Shown piece after piece: positions 18,486 to 27,117 of a stretch of DNA of 64,000 nt. The position numbers were made by a program, and so were the translations under genes. The notes under the pieces were generated by a model. It saw only the letters and a program-made list of their open reading frames with translations. It had not been told where the DNA came from and ran no database searches. The stretch comes from Microbacterium sp. SORGH_AS_1204. GTDB lineage: Bacteria; Actinomycetota; Actinomycetes; Actinomycetales; Microbacteriaceae. The DNA lies in the NCBI RefSeq assembly GCF_030818935.1, contig NZ_JAUTBD010000001.1, forward strand, positions 2,480,001 through 2,544,000, read 5' to 3'. Numbering within the stretch: position 1 is the first letter of the stretch; each line of letters begins with the position of its first letter.

Positions 18486-18503
18486 TAGTTAGACAAACTA
18501 GTT
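18486..18503. promoter_or_regulatory. probable MarR operator in the divergent promoter
   Basis: TAGTT-AGACA-AACTA is a perfect 5-bp inverted repeat; it overlaps the palindrome AACTAGTT. The patch is AT-rich against about 70 % GC around it and lies midway between the MarR gene and the gene it faces, the usual place for a MarR dimer site. Binding is inferred. Confidence 0.5.
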
Positions 18504-18554
18504 ACTAAGCGAGTATGTTCTCAGTGCAGCTAATCGCTTTGAAGGGAGCACCCC

Positions 18555-18938
18555 ATGGGCCACCTGTTCTACGGGACGTCGACCGAGTCGATCCAGATCC
18601 CCGACCGCCTTCTCGCGCACATCAAGGTCGTCGTCACGACCAAGCTCCGCCGCAGCGAGAGCTTCACCCTCAGCTGGGCACACGTCGACGGCGCCCCCGG
18701 GCGTTCCACCCTGTGGCTGCAGCCCGCGATACCCCTCCGCTTCGTCTTCGACTCGACCGAGCCCGAAGCCCTCAGCTCCTCGACCCTGAAGAGCATGGCC
18801 GACATGGCGAACTCCTCTGCGGGCCTCACGGTCGACCTGAAGGCGGAGATCCCCACGACCGAGCCGGCTCCGCGCCCGGCATCCGTTCGCTCTGCGGCGC
18901 CCGCCGCTCGCCGTCGCACTCTTCCCGTGGCGGCGTGA
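18555..18938 (+). CDS. DUF7882-like small conserved actinobacterial protein
   Basis: 127 aa, MGHLFYGTSTESIQIPDRLL..., with the segment LAHIKVVVTTKLRRSESFTLSW that typifies a family widespread in Microbacteriaceae and sometimes misnamed DNA ligase. No catalytic motif is visible; C-terminus is Ala/Pro/Arg-rich. GAAGGGAG lies upstream of the ATG. Divergent from MarR, followed 2 nt later by a membrane protein gene. Confidence 0.7.
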   Translation: MGHLFYGTSTESIQIPDRLLAHIKVVVTTKLRRSESFTLSWAHVDGAPGRSTLWLQPAIPLRFVFDSTEPEALSSSTLKSMADMANSSAGLTVDLKAEIPTTEPAPRPASVRSAAPAARRRTLPVAA

Positions 18939-18940
18939 CC

Positions 18941-19282
18941 ATGTCCGATGTCTCCCTGACACCCCCTACGCCGCTCGTCTCCGCCCGCACCCTGTGGGCG
19001 AAGGTCGACACGGGATTCTGGGTGGCACACCGCGGCGGCGAGTACTTCGGATGCGTCGATGCCGTGGCGGGCGGATTCGTCGCCCGCGACGCACACGGTG
19101 TGCCCATCGGCCGGTACGACTCGCTCGAGACCGCGAAATCATCGCTGCGCTCGACCACCCACCCGGCCAACGCGTCGCGTCGGCGTCTCATCGACCGTAC
19201 GGCACTGGTCGCAGCCACCGCGCTCGGCGGGACCGCGCTGGCGCTCGGCCTGACGGCGGGAGCACTCGCCCCCTACCTGTGA
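18941..19282 (+). CDS. small protein with C-terminal membrane helix
   Basis: 113 aa. Soluble N-terminal part (ARTLWAKVDTGFWVAHRGGE..., a small beta domain with a GRYDSLETAKSSL helix) and one C-terminal membrane segment (TALVAATALGGTALALGLTAGAL). The gene starts 2 nt after the previous stop, so the two are one operon. Function unknown. Confidence 0.65.
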   Translation: MSDVSLTPPTPLVSARTLWAKVDTGFWVAHRGGEYFGCVDAVAGGFVARDAHGVPIGRYDSLETAKSSLRSTTHPANASRRRLIDRTALVAATALGGTALALGLTAGALAPYL

Positions 19283-19371
19283 GCCGTCACGACGGTTCGC
19301 GGTCGACCCCCTGGACACCGCCCCGGCGGCGTGCAACCGTGTCATTTCTGCGTGCACGGGATGGAGAAATC

Positions 19372-19533
19372 ATGACGCACCACGACGGCCACTCGAACGA
19401 CGACCACTCCGCAGCGCCCGACGACGCATCGAACGGCGCCGGCAGCGAATCCCCGGAAGAGGGTGCCGCGGCCCAGAAGGACGCGGACGACGCCGCCACC
19501 ACCGACGCCTCGCCCACCGGCGACATCGGCTGA
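19372..19533 (+). CDS. small acidic His/Asp-rich protein
   Basis: 53 aa, MTHHDGHSNDDHSAAPDDAS... The His/Asp-rich N-terminus could bind metal but this is speculation; the rest is disordered. GGAGA precedes the ATG. Stops 4 nt before the convergent SPL-like gene ends. Confidence 0.55.
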   Translation: MTHHDGHSNDDHSAAPDDASNGAGSESPEEGAAAQKDADDAATTDASPTGDIG

Positions 19534-19537
19534 CCGC

Positions 19538-20608
19538 TCAGAACGCGTAGCGCACTCGGCAGTAGGGAAGTAGTCGCGCGATGAGGTCGGTGAGCGCGGC
19601 GACGGCCTGGGCCTTGAGCGGATGCCGATAGCGCACGTTGACGGTGCCGTTCTGCGAGCGCTTCTGTTCTTGCACCGACGGCGTCCACAACAGTTCTTCG
19701 CCCTTCGGATGCCACCCGAGGTTGACGTCGTGCAACCCCTCGTTGTGCGTGAGGAAGATCACCTCGCACGCGAGTTGTGCCTTGGCGCGAGCGTGGAGCG
19801 CCGCGTCGAGCTGGTCGAAGAGCTCAGCCCAGTCGGCGAGCCATGTCGGCGTGATGATGACGGGCGAGAAGTTCACGTGGACCTCGTAGCCGGCGTCGAC
19901 GAAGTCGTTGATGGCGGCGATCCGCTCCGCCATGGGCGACGTGCGCAGGTCGGTGACACGGGCCGTTGCGGCGGGCATGAGCGAGAAACGGATGCGGGTG
20001 CGCCCGGCGGGGTCCCACTCGAGCAGGTCTCGATTGACGAACTTCGTCGCAAAGGAGGCCTTGGCGGTCGGCGACATGCGGAAGAGATCGCACACGTCGC
20101 GTACGTTCTCGCTGATCATCGCGTCGACCGAGCAATCGCCGTTCTCACCGATGTCGTACACCCACGCCTCGGGATCGCACTGGTTCGGCTCGCTCTTCGG
20201 CCCCCTCGCCGCGACATGCCGCGCGATGTGACGAGTGATCTGGTCGATGTTGGCGAAGACCGTGATCGGATTGCTGTAGCCCTTGCGCCGCGGCACGTAA
20301 CAGTAGCTGCAGGCCATGGCGCAGCCGTTGGACAGCGACGGAGCGATGAAATCGGCGGAGCGGCCATTCACGCGCGTGGCGACGCTCTTCTTGGCGCCCA
20401 ACACGAGCGCCTCGGTCTTGATGCGCACCCAGCGGGCCACGTTCGTCTCGTCACCGTGCACCTCGGGGATCTGCCAGTGCGACGCGATCGGCACGATCTC
20501 GGCCTCGGGCCACCGTGCCACGATCTCGCGGCCTCGCTCGAGCTCGAGTGCGGCGTCTTCGGCGTAGATGCGGGTGACGCGCAGCAGGTTCTCTCGTTCG
20601 ACGGCCAT
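19538..20608 (-). CDS. spore photoproduct lyase-family radical SAM protein
   Basis: 356 aa. The radical SAM cluster motif CxxxCxxC is seen in NGCAMACSYCYVPR (near 95). The rest resembles the SplB-like family found in non-sporulating actinobacteria. Classical SplB repairs the thymine dimer of spores; here the substrate is unknown and the classical C-terminal cysteine is not evident. Last gene of an SRPBCC/FAD oxidoreductase/nei operon, 9 nt after nei, which suggests a DNA-damage or light-stress role. Confidence 0.85.
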   Translation of the reverse strand: MAVERENLLRVTRIYAEDAALELERGREIVARWPEAEIVPIASHWQIPEVHGDETNVARWVRIKTEALVLGAKKSVATRVNGRSADFIAPSLSNGCAMACSYCYVPRRKGYSNPITVFANIDQITRHIARHVAARGPKSEPNQCDPEAWVYDIGENGDCSVDAMISENVRDVCDLFRMSPTAKASFATKFVNRDLLEWDPAGRTRIRFSLMPAATARVTDLRTSPMAERIAAINDFVDAGYEVHVNFSPVIITPTWLADWAELFDQLDAALHARAKAQLACEVIFLTHNEGLHDVNLGWHPKGEELLWTPSVQEQKRSQNGTVNVRYRHPLKAQAVAALTDLIARLLPYCRVRYAF

Positions 20609-20617
20609 GGTCTCGTT

Positions 20618-21442
20618 CTACTCCGGGGTTCCGACATCGGCCTCGCCGGGCAGGGGCTGACACCGTGGGCACCACCAGGTGCGTCGCTGCTCGGGATCGT
20701 TCGCCACCTCGTCCCTCACGCGCACCCGCGTGCCGCACCGCAGGCACGGACGGCCCGCCCGACCCGCCACCCAGTGCGACGCGCCCCTGCGGCGATCCCC
20801 GGTCGTGACCTGATACATGCCCGGCACCGTCGCCGAGATCCGCAGGCACCGCGCCGCCAGCGCGACGAGGGCGTCGAGATCCGTCGCCCCGATCGGGGCG
20901 AAGGGATGGATGCCGCGCAGGAAGGCCAGCTCGTTCACCCAGAGGTTGCCGAGCCCCGCGATACGCGTCTGATCGAGGAGGGCGGCCACGAAGGGCCGGT
21001 CGCCCCGTGCCGACAGGCGGCGCACCGCCTCCGCGGCATCCCAGTCCTCCCGTAGCGGGTCCGGGCCGAGGTGGCCGACGACGTCGCGCTCCCGAGAGGT
21101 CGCCACCATCTCGACCACGGGAAGATCGAGGCCCCACACCTCGCGTCCGTCGCCGAGGCGGAGGCGAACACGGGCCTTCTCTCGCGCAACGGACGGCAAC
21201 GACCGGCCCGCGCGGGTGATCGTCCAGCTCCCCTGCATCCGCAGATGCGTGTGGAGCGTCGAGCGGTCGTCGAAGCGCGTCAAGAGGTGTTTGCCGTGCG
21301 TGGCGTACGACGCGATGGTCCGCCCCGCCAGCGACAGTCCGGCTGCGTTGCCCGAGCGCACCTCGCCGTCGATCACGCGACTGCCGCGGGTCGCGGCATC
21401 CAGCCGCTCCCGCAGACGGTAGACACTGTCCCCCTCGGGCAC
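20618..21442 (-). CDS. Fpg/Nei-family DNA glycosylase/AP lyase
   Basis: 274 aa. Starts MPEGDSVYRL: Pro2 and Glu3 are the catalytic N-terminus of the family. Helix-two-turn-helix region (LLDQTRIAGLGNLWVNE) and a C-terminal zinc finger (CLRCG ... WWCPRCQ). Removes oxidised bases and nicks the AP site by beta/delta elimination. The MPEGDS start and QTRIAGLGN favour the Nei branch over Fpg. It starts 2 nt after the oxidoreductase stop. Confidence 0.93.
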   Translation of the reverse strand: MPEGDSVYRLRERLDAATRGSRVIDGEVRSGNAAGLSLAGRTIASYATHGKHLLTRFDDRSTLHTHLRMQGSWTITRAGRSLPSVAREKARVRLRLGDGREVWGLDLPVVEMVATSRERDVVGHLGPDPLREDWDAAEAVRRLSARGDRPFVAALLDQTRIAGLGNLWVNELAFLRGIHPFAPIGATDLDALVALAARCLRISATVPGMYQVTTGDRRRGASHWVAGRAGRPCLRCGTRVRVRDEVANDPEQRRTWWCPRCQPLPGEADVGTPE

Positions 21443-21444
21443 GA

Positions 21445-22926
21445 TCAGGATGCCGCGGCGATGAGCTGATCCTCACGCGGGGCCAGGTCGGGGCGCAGGC
21501 GCGTGCCGAACTCGTGACGCAGCGCGCTGAGGGCCGCCTGCCAACCCGCGAGGCCGTGCACCCCCGGTCCGGGGCTCGTCGACGACGAACACAGATAGAC
21601 GCCCTTCATGGGTGTGCGCCAGGGGTCGGGGGAGAAGACCGGCCGGCCGAGCAGCTGCAGGAGGGTCGGCGCGCCCGCGGAGATGTCTCCGCCGGGGAAG
21701 TTGGGGTTCCACGACTCGACATCGACGGCGGTGCGCGACGACGAAGCCAGGATCGTGTCGCGGAACCCCGGGGCGAACCGCTCGATCTGGGCAACGATGG
21801 CGACTTCGCGGTCGGCGGGGCTTCCCGCGGGGACGTGCGTGTAGGCCCACAGGGTGTGCGCCCCCTCCGGGGCGCGGGTGCGGTCGAACAGCGACGGCTG
21901 CGCCGCCAACACGTAGGGCGCGTCGGGCAGGTCTCCCCGGGCGACGGCGTTCTCGGCCGCGGCGATCTCGGCTCGCGTCCCGCCGACGTGCACCGTCCCC
22001 GCCCGCGCGACGTCGGCATTGGTCCACGGCACCGGCTCCGACAGGGCGAAGTCGACCTTCGCCACACCGCCGCCGTATCGGAACCGCTCCAGCGCGCGAC
22101 GGTAGCCCGCCGGCATCCGTTCTCCCGCCAGCCGGATCAGTGCGCGAGGAGTGGTGTCGAGCAGCAGCGCGCGGGTCGGCGGCAGCTCATCGAGCGATGT
22201 CACCTCGACGCCGGCGTGCAGCACTCCCCCGTGCGCACGGATGTCGGCGATCATGGCATCGGCGATCGCCTGGCTGCCCCCGACGGGAACGGGCCAGCCA
22301 CGGCCGTGCCCGTATGTCGCCAGGACGAGGCCCGCTCCCCCGGCCGCGAGGCTCGGCTGGTGCAGGATCGTGTGGGCCGACACACCCGTGATCAGGCTGG
22401 GCGCGACGTCCTCGCGGAAGCGCGCGTTCCACCACGGCCCGCCCTGCTCGAGCGCACGGATGCCGAACAGGACGGCCGCGAGGGGATCGCCGGGGACGCG
22501 CAGCAGCGCGTTGCCGGTGAAGTCGGCGACGCCGCGCAGGTGGTCCACCAGCGGGCGCATGAGCCGCGCGTAGGCGGGCCCGTCGACGCCCAGACTCTCG
22601 GCGGCGCGCGCGAGATCGCGGTAGGCCAATCCCGCTCGTCCGCCGTCGAGGGGATGCGCATACGACAGCTCGGGAACGACGAGGGGGATGCGACGGTCCA
22701 GGCCGAACTCCCGGAAGAACCATGATTCGAGCGCCAGGGGATGGATGGCCGATCCGACGTCGTGGCGGAAGCCGGGGAGAGTGAGTTCCGCCGTGGACGA
22801 CGCGCCCCCGAACGACGCCGATCTCTCGTACACGGCGACCGACAGCCCCGCCCGGGCGAGCGTGACCGCCGCGGCCAGGCCGTTCGGCCCGGAACCGACG
22901 ATGATCGCGTCGTAGCTCTCGTTCAT
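21445..22926 (-). CDS. phytoene dehydrogenase-like FAD-dependent oxidoreductase
   Basis: 493 aa. N-terminal FAD motif [22 protein letters not shown] with ERSASFGG after it; C-terminal FAD-binding segment ([25 protein letters not shown]). This is the CrtI/COG1233 fold, used for carotenoid desaturation and other flavin oxidations. No carotenoid genes are near, so the substrate is open. ATG overlaps the stop of the SRPBCC gene (ATGA). Confidence 0.85.
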   Translation of the reverse strand: MNESYDAIIVGSGPNGLAAAVTLARAGLSVAVYERSASFGGASSTAELTLPGFRHDVGSAIHPLALESWFFREFGLDRRIPLVVPELSYAHPLDGGRAGLAYRDLARAAESLGVDGPAYARLMRPLVDHLRGVADFTGNALLRVPGDPLAAVLFGIRALEQGGPWWNARFREDVAPSLITGVSAHTILHQPSLAAGGAGLVLATYGHGRGWPVPVGGSQAIADAMIADIRAHGGVLHAGVEVTSLDELPPTRALLLDTTPRALIRLAGERMPAGYRRALERFRYGGGVAKVDFALSEPVPWTNADVARAGTVHVGGTRAEIAAAENAVARGDLPDAPYVLAAQPSLFDRTRAPEGAHTLWAYTHVPAGSPADREVAIVAQIERFAPGFRDTILASSSRTAVDVESWNPNFPGGDISAGAPTLLQLLGRPVFSPDPWRTPMKGVYLCSSSTSPGPGVHGLAGWQAALSALRHEFGTRLRPDLAPREDQLIAAAS

Positions 22927-23426
22927 CGGTCGATCGGCTCCCTCTCGGCCGTGGATTCGTGGCCGATGGCGTCGGCACCTCCCGTGGTGCCCGGCGCCCC
23001 GCCCTCGGCGAGGTATGCCAGACGGTGCAGCGTCTCGGCGTTACGCCACCGTGTGATCGCGTCGAACACCGTGTCGGGGAGGATCTTGGTGGGGCCGGTG
23101 ACCGGCTCCTCCTGGATGCGCACGACGCACGCGTCGCCGCGGGGCTTGACGTCGAGGGCGACGCGGGCGATCCCGATCGGACCGCCGTGCGGTTCGAGAA
23201 CCGCGCGATACGGCGGATCCCACACCCGCATGACGGTGGTGTCGTTCACCAGTAGGGGCCACGAGCCGAACGAATGGTGCAGCGTGGCCCCTTCCGCCGG
23301 CCACCTCTCGTCGACGTCGCGCATGCGGGAGGTCCCCACCACCCAGAGCGGGTACAGCCATCCGTTCGCGAGCACGCGGAACACATCGTCGGGAGTGCAG
23401 TGCATCAGTCTGACGTTGCGGGCCAT
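22923..23426 (-). CDS. SRPBCC-family (START-like) lipid/hydrophobe-binding protein
   Basis: 167 aa starting MARNVRLMHCTPDDVFRVLA, the typical opening of SRPBCC polyketide-cyclase-like proteins, with the central WPAEGATLHHSFGSWPLLVND strands and a long C-terminal helix region. AGGAGGAG lies 7 nt before this ATG, better than the ATG 15 codons upstream. First gene of the four-gene operon with the FAD oxidoreductase, nei and the radical SAM gene; may present a hydrophobic substrate to the oxidoreductase. Confidence 0.8.
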   Translation of the reverse strand: MARNVRLMHCTPDDVFRVLANGWLYPLWVVGTSRMRDVDERWPAEGATLHHSFGSWPLLVNDTTVMRVWDPPYRAVLEPHGGPIGIARVALDVKPRGDACVVRIQEEPVTGPTKILPDTVFDAITRWRNAETLHRLAYLAEGGAPGTTGGADAIGHESTAEREPIDR

Positions 23427-23562
23427 GGATCGCTCCTCCTTCGCGACACGGGCGGATGCCACGGCTCTCACGCCGCGACAATGCCCACGCTACGGCGCGC
23501 CGGCGACGGTGGTCGCGGAGGTTGCGTCCGGGCGCGCCGCCGGGTAGCGCCGGGGCGGCCGT

Positions 23563-23662
23563 GCCGCCGCGGGCGCGACGAAACGGGCACGCCTGCCGCC
23601 GGGCGACCACGAGCGGCCTCGCCGCCGCGGGCGCGACGAAACGGGCACGCCCGCCGCCGGGC
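23563..23662. repeat. two ~42-bp direct repeats resembling the histidine kinase 3' end
   Basis: Near-identical units at 23563-23604 and 23621-23662 (58-bp offset), sharing the core GCGACGAAACGGGCACGC. Both also resemble the last ~45 bp of the adjacent histidine kinase gene (23676-23720: GCCACCGCGGGCAGGACGAA). The array lies just past the kinase stop codon. Confidence 0.75.
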
Positions 23663-23671
23663 CCCGGACGG

Positions 23672-24847
23672 CTATGCCACCGCGGGCAGGACGAACCAGG
23701 CGCGCGTGCCGCCGGCGGGCGACTCGTCGAGGCCGATCGACCCGCCGTGCGCCTCGACGATGCGTCGACACGTCGCCAGACCGATGCCGATGCCCTGCAC
23801 CTCGGGACCGTGCCCGCGCTCCATCGGCTCGAATACGCGATCGCGCAGCTCCGGCTCGACGGCGTCACCGTTGTCGTCGACATTGATGCGCCACCCGTCG
23901 GGCAGCGTCTCGACGAGCACGCCGATCCGCGGGACGCGCCCCGCGGCGACCGTGAACTTTACCGCGTTGGCGATCAGATTCTGCAGCAGGACGCGGAAGA
24001 GCGTGTCATCGGCACGCACGAAGACGGACGCGTCGACCGTCACCTCGGCGCCCGCGCGCAGGATCGCGCCGTCGAGGTCTGCGAGCACGGCATCCACCGC
24101 GTCGGCGACATCGATGTCGGTGACGTGCGGTCGCGTGCCGCCGATGCGCGCGAAGTCGAGCAGGTCGGTCACCATCGTCGACATGCGCGTCGCCGCCGCC
24201 TCCGCACGGGCGAGCGCCTGAGCGGCCCGCGGCGCTCCCCCCATCTCGGGGCTGTCCGCGGCGAGCTCGAGAAAACCGGAGAGCGCGGTAAGGGGGTTGC
24301 GCAGATCGTGGCTCACCTGCACCGCGAAGTTCTCCAGCATCTCGTTGGACTGCAGCAGATGCCGCTGCACACGGCGGAGCTCGAGCACGTCGATCACCTG
24401 CCGGGCGAGCAGATCGAGGCCGTGAGCCGCGTCGGGCGAGAGCTCACCCACCTCCGAGTCGAAGACGCAGAGGGTGCCGATGGCAACGCCCGCGGGTGTC
24501 ACCAGGGGGCTCGACGCATAGAAGCGGGTGTGAGCGATCTCGCCCGTGACGAAGGGGTTCTGCGCGAACCGGGTGTCCAGCCGCGCATCGGGAACGACGA
24601 CACGCCGCGGGTCGGAGATCACCGCGGCGCACATCGAGTCATCGCGCGCGCACGACGCCGCCTGCACACCGATGGCGGCGACCTGGTGCTGCATCCGGTC
24701 GTCGATGATGTTGATCACCGCGGTCGGCACCCGACACACCGTGGCCGCCAGCTCGACGAGTCCCTGCAGGTCGGGCTCGGGTGGTTCCCCGATCAAGCGG
24801 TATTGCGCGATGGCTTCCCGCCGCGTCACATCGTGTGCCGTCGACAC
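23672..24847 (-). CDS. cytoplasmic GAF-domain sensor histidine kinase
   Basis: 391 aa. GAF domain (about 25-160), HisKA with the phospho-His box VSHDLRNPLTAL (His near 182), HATPase_c with N-box LLQNLIANAVKF and G2-type GIGIGLATCRRIVEAHGG. No membrane segment, so it senses a cytoplasmic signal. The G1 box reads VDDNGDAV where DxGxGI is usual, so the second glycine is missing. No response regulator is adjacent. GTG start preceded by GGGGGGA. Confidence 0.88.
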   Translation of the reverse strand: MSTAHDVTRREAIAQYRLIGEPPEPDLQGLVELAATVCRVPTAVINIIDDRMQHQVAAIGVQAASCARDDSMCAAVISDPRRVVVPDARLDTRFAQNPFVTGEIAHTRFYASSPLVTPAGVAIGTLCVFDSEVGELSPDAAHGLDLLARQVIDVLELRRVQRHLLQSNEMLENFAVQVSHDLRNPLTALSGFLELAADSPEMGGAPRAAQALARAEAAATRMSTMVTDLLDFARIGGTRPHVTDIDVADAVDAVLADLDGAILRAGAEVTVDASVFVRADDTLFRVLLQNLIANAVKFTVAAGRVPRIGVLVETLPDGWRINVDDNGDAVEPELRDRVFEPMERGHGPEVQGIGIGLATCRRIVEAHGGSIGLDESPAGGTRAWFVLPAVA

Positions 24848-24958
24848 GTCATCCCCCCGTGATTCGTTCCCGCGAGCCTATACGCCCGCGGTTACACCGT
24901 CGGGGACGCGACCGGAAGGGGCTCGCGGGCCCCTGGCCGCATCGAGCAGAGTCGACAT

Positions 24959-25273
24959 ATGAGCACCCCGGCCCCCTTCCCCCAGACACCGTCCGATCCC
25001 GGCATGCCCGCCCCCGCGGAACCCACCGCCCCGCACCCCTCGGAGCCCACGGCGCCCACGCCGGCCGAACCCACGATCCCGCTCTCCCCCGAGACGCAGC
25101 CGGCGCCCGCGTCGAGCGCCGACACGTTAGACGAGGTCAGTGCGTCGGGCGATGCGGCGGGCGCCTTCGCGCAGGACGACGACGACGCCGTCGGATCGGC
25201 GGAGATGGATGCCGACAACCCGGTCGAGCAGGACACCATCGACGCCATCGATCCCGGCGGTCGTCCCGACTGA
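24959..25273 (+). CDS. Pro/Ala-rich disordered protein
   Basis: 104 aa. Residues 1-50 are Pro-rich with imperfect repeats (PAEPTAPHPSEPTAPTPAEPT in pieces), the rest acidic (AQDDDDAVGSAEMDADNP). No membrane segment. Followed by a strong terminator. Function unknown; similar short low-complexity proteins occur elsewhere in this window. Confidence 0.6.
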   Translation: MSTPAPFPQTPSDPGMPAPAEPTAPHPSEPTAPTPAEPTIPLSPETQPAPASSADTLDEVSASGDAAGAFAQDDDDAVGSAEMDADNPVEQDTIDAIDPGGRPD

Positions 25274-25289
25274 CCGACCCGGAGACGAC

Positions 25290-25321
25290 GAGAGGGCGGA
25301 GCCGTTCGGCTCCGCCCTCTC
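25290..25321. terminator. bidirectional terminator between convergent genes
   Basis: Perfect 14-bp stem GAGAGGGCGGAGCC / GGCTCCGCCCTCTC with a GTTC loop; followed by GTTCAT on the plus strand. Sits between the stops of two converging genes. Confidence 0.85.
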
Positions 25322-25337
25322 GTTCATGGATGGGCGA

Positions 25338-26651
25338 TCACGGGTTGCCGCGAGTCCACAGCAGCAGGATGGCGACGGCCTGGAGCACGAGGCATCCGAC
25401 GAGGATCGCCGTCCGGCGTCGGGGCGTCGACGACCAGCGCTCGTCGCCGAGCAGGGGCGCCATCGGCATGAGCAGGCGGAACGTGCTCTGCTGCGGCAGG
25501 AAGACGGCGAGGATGTAGACGCCGTAGCTGAAGACGTAGGCGACGACCATGAGGCCGAGCTTGCGCACCGGGCGCGACCACATCAACGCGAGGAACCCCA
25601 CGATCAGCGCGACCACGAGGATGACGCCCACGACGCCGAGGTGCGTCGAGGCCTGGCGGAACCAGGGCGTGAACGGCGTGAACTCGTCATTGCCGACGTA
25701 GTCGAGCCACCAGCCCAGCTCTGTGCGGATGTAGGCGTTGTGCGTGCCCGTGGCGTACTGAGCGATATGGTTCCACGACAGTCCGGTCACGGCGATGGCG
25801 AGACCGGATGCCATGAGCGGCGCCCATTCCTTCATCGGGAACGGATCCACCTTGCGACGGAAGAACCGCACGAGGAAGACGATGCCGAGGGCGAGTCCCA
25901 GCGCGAGGACACCCGGGCGCGTGTACGCCGTGATCACGCCGATCGGCAGGATCCACATGTATCGGCGTTTGATCGCCAACAGCATGCCCGCGAACATCAG
26001 CAGCATGAACAGGCCTTCGCTGTAGCCGATCACGAAGAGGAACGACATCGGCGCGAAGGAGAAGAACACGACCGCCCACCACGAGGCCTGGGGCTTGGTC
26101 ACCGTGCGCATCAGCACGAACAGCAGCCACGTGGCTCCGAGGCTCGCACCCAGACTCAGCAGCACGGCGACCGGCTGCCACCCGAGGCCCGTGACATCGG
26201 AGATGCCGCGGACCAGCGCGGGGAACACCGGCAGGAACGCCCAGTTGTTGGGCAGGATGTCGCCGGAGACGTTCATCGGCAGCGACATGGGGTAGCCGTC
26301 GGCCGCGATCTGGCCGTAGCGGTCGGCATCCCATCCGGTGAGGTAGTCGAAGAAGGTGCCGAGGCGCTCGCTGTCGGGTCCGAAGCCCCAGCGCGCCGCC
26401 TTCGCGATGGAGTAGTACCCCCACAGCATGCCGAAGTTGACGACACGGGCGATCGCCCACAGCAGCAGCACGCGCGCGAACGCGCCGCGCTCGATCGGGA
26501 CGATGCCCTCGGGCTTGCGGAGGACGTCGTGACCGTACTGGCTGAGGGCACGACCGACGCGCGAACCGCGCAGTCGATCGAGGCGACGCGGTCGCGCGAT
26601 GACGCGCGACGGACGGGTCGGGGAGACAAGCTCGCTCGGCGGTGCGCTCAC
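25338..26651 (-). CDS. polytopic GT-C glycosyltransferase (PIG-V/Gpi18-like mannosyltransferase)
   Basis: 437 aa with about ten membrane helices. The conserved outer-loop motif WDADRYGQIAADGYP and the following NWAFLPVFPALV match PIG-V/Gpi18-like GT-C transferases that use polyprenyl-phosphate mannose. The aspartates of WDAD would be catalytic. Likely role: mannosylation of an envelope lipid or glycopolymer. Arg-rich N-terminus (about 50 aa) is cytoplasmic. Monocistronic between a terminator and the SMR gene. Confidence 0.8.
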   Translation of the reverse strand: MSAPPSELVSPTRPSRVIARPRRLDRLRGSRVGRALSQYGHDVLRKPEGIVPIERGAFARVLLLWAIARVVNFGMLWGYYSIAKAARWGFGPDSERLGTFFDYLTGWDADRYGQIAADGYPMSLPMNVSGDILPNNWAFLPVFPALVRGISDVTGLGWQPVAVLLSLGASLGATWLLFVLMRTVTKPQASWWAVVFFSFAPMSFLFVIGYSEGLFMLLMFAGMLLAIKRRYMWILPIGVITAYTRPGVLALGLALGIVFLVRFFRRKVDPFPMKEWAPLMASGLAIAVTGLSWNHIAQYATGTHNAYIRTELGWWLDYVGNDEFTPFTPWFRQASTHLGVVGVILVVALIVGFLALMWSRPVRKLGLMVVAYVFSYGVYILAVFLPQQSTFRLLMPMAPLLGDERWSSTPRRRTAILVGCLVLQAVAILLLWTRGNP

Positions 26652-26780
26652 TCGGAACCTTTCACAAGGGAAGATGTGGGCGAGTGACGACGGTGTCGGG
26701 CCCGGACAAGTGCAAGAAGCCAGATGCTACCGGATGAAAATGAGCGTCCGATACCGTTGACTTTCAGGAAAACGCCCAGG

Positions 26781-27104
26781 TCAGTGGGCGTCTCCGACGA
26801 GTTTCAGCCCGATGACGCAACCGACGAGGCCGAGCACCAGCAGGACCTTCACCAGGGAGATCGCCTCCGTGCCGGTGATCATCGCCACCACCACCGTGAG
26901 CGCCGCCCCGATTCCTACCCAGACGGCGTAGGCGGTACCGGTCGGGATCTCGCGCATCGCGAAGGCGAGCCCGCCCATGGATGCCACCAGGGCCACCCCG
27001 AAGATCACACTGGGCCAGAGCTTGGAGAAGCCCTCCGACCGCCCGAGGGCCGTGGCCCACACGGCCTCGAGGACGCCGGAGAGGATGAGGACGATCCACG
27101 ACAT
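26781..27104 (-). CDS. SMR-family guanidinium exporter (Gdx/SugE type)
   Basis: 107 aa with four membrane helices: MSWIVLILSGVLEAVWATAL... The central Glu in GVLEAVWA is the proton/substrate site (Glu13), and GTAYAVWVGIGA is the helix-3 signature; the W-rich GVLEAVWA context favours the Gdx/SugE branch over EmrE-like drug pumps. Gdx exports guanidinium in exchange for protons. Start set by AAGGAG 7 nt upstream; a long upstream extension is rejected. The leader is a guanidine-III riboswitch, which strongly supports the substrate. Confidence 0.92.
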   Translation of the reverse strand: MSWIVLILSGVLEAVWATALGRSEGFSKLWPSVIFGVALVASMGGLAFAMREIPTGTAYAVWVGIGAALTVVVAMITGTEAISLVKVLLVLGLVGCVIGLKLVGDAH

Positions 27105-27117
27105 GACGATGCTCCTT

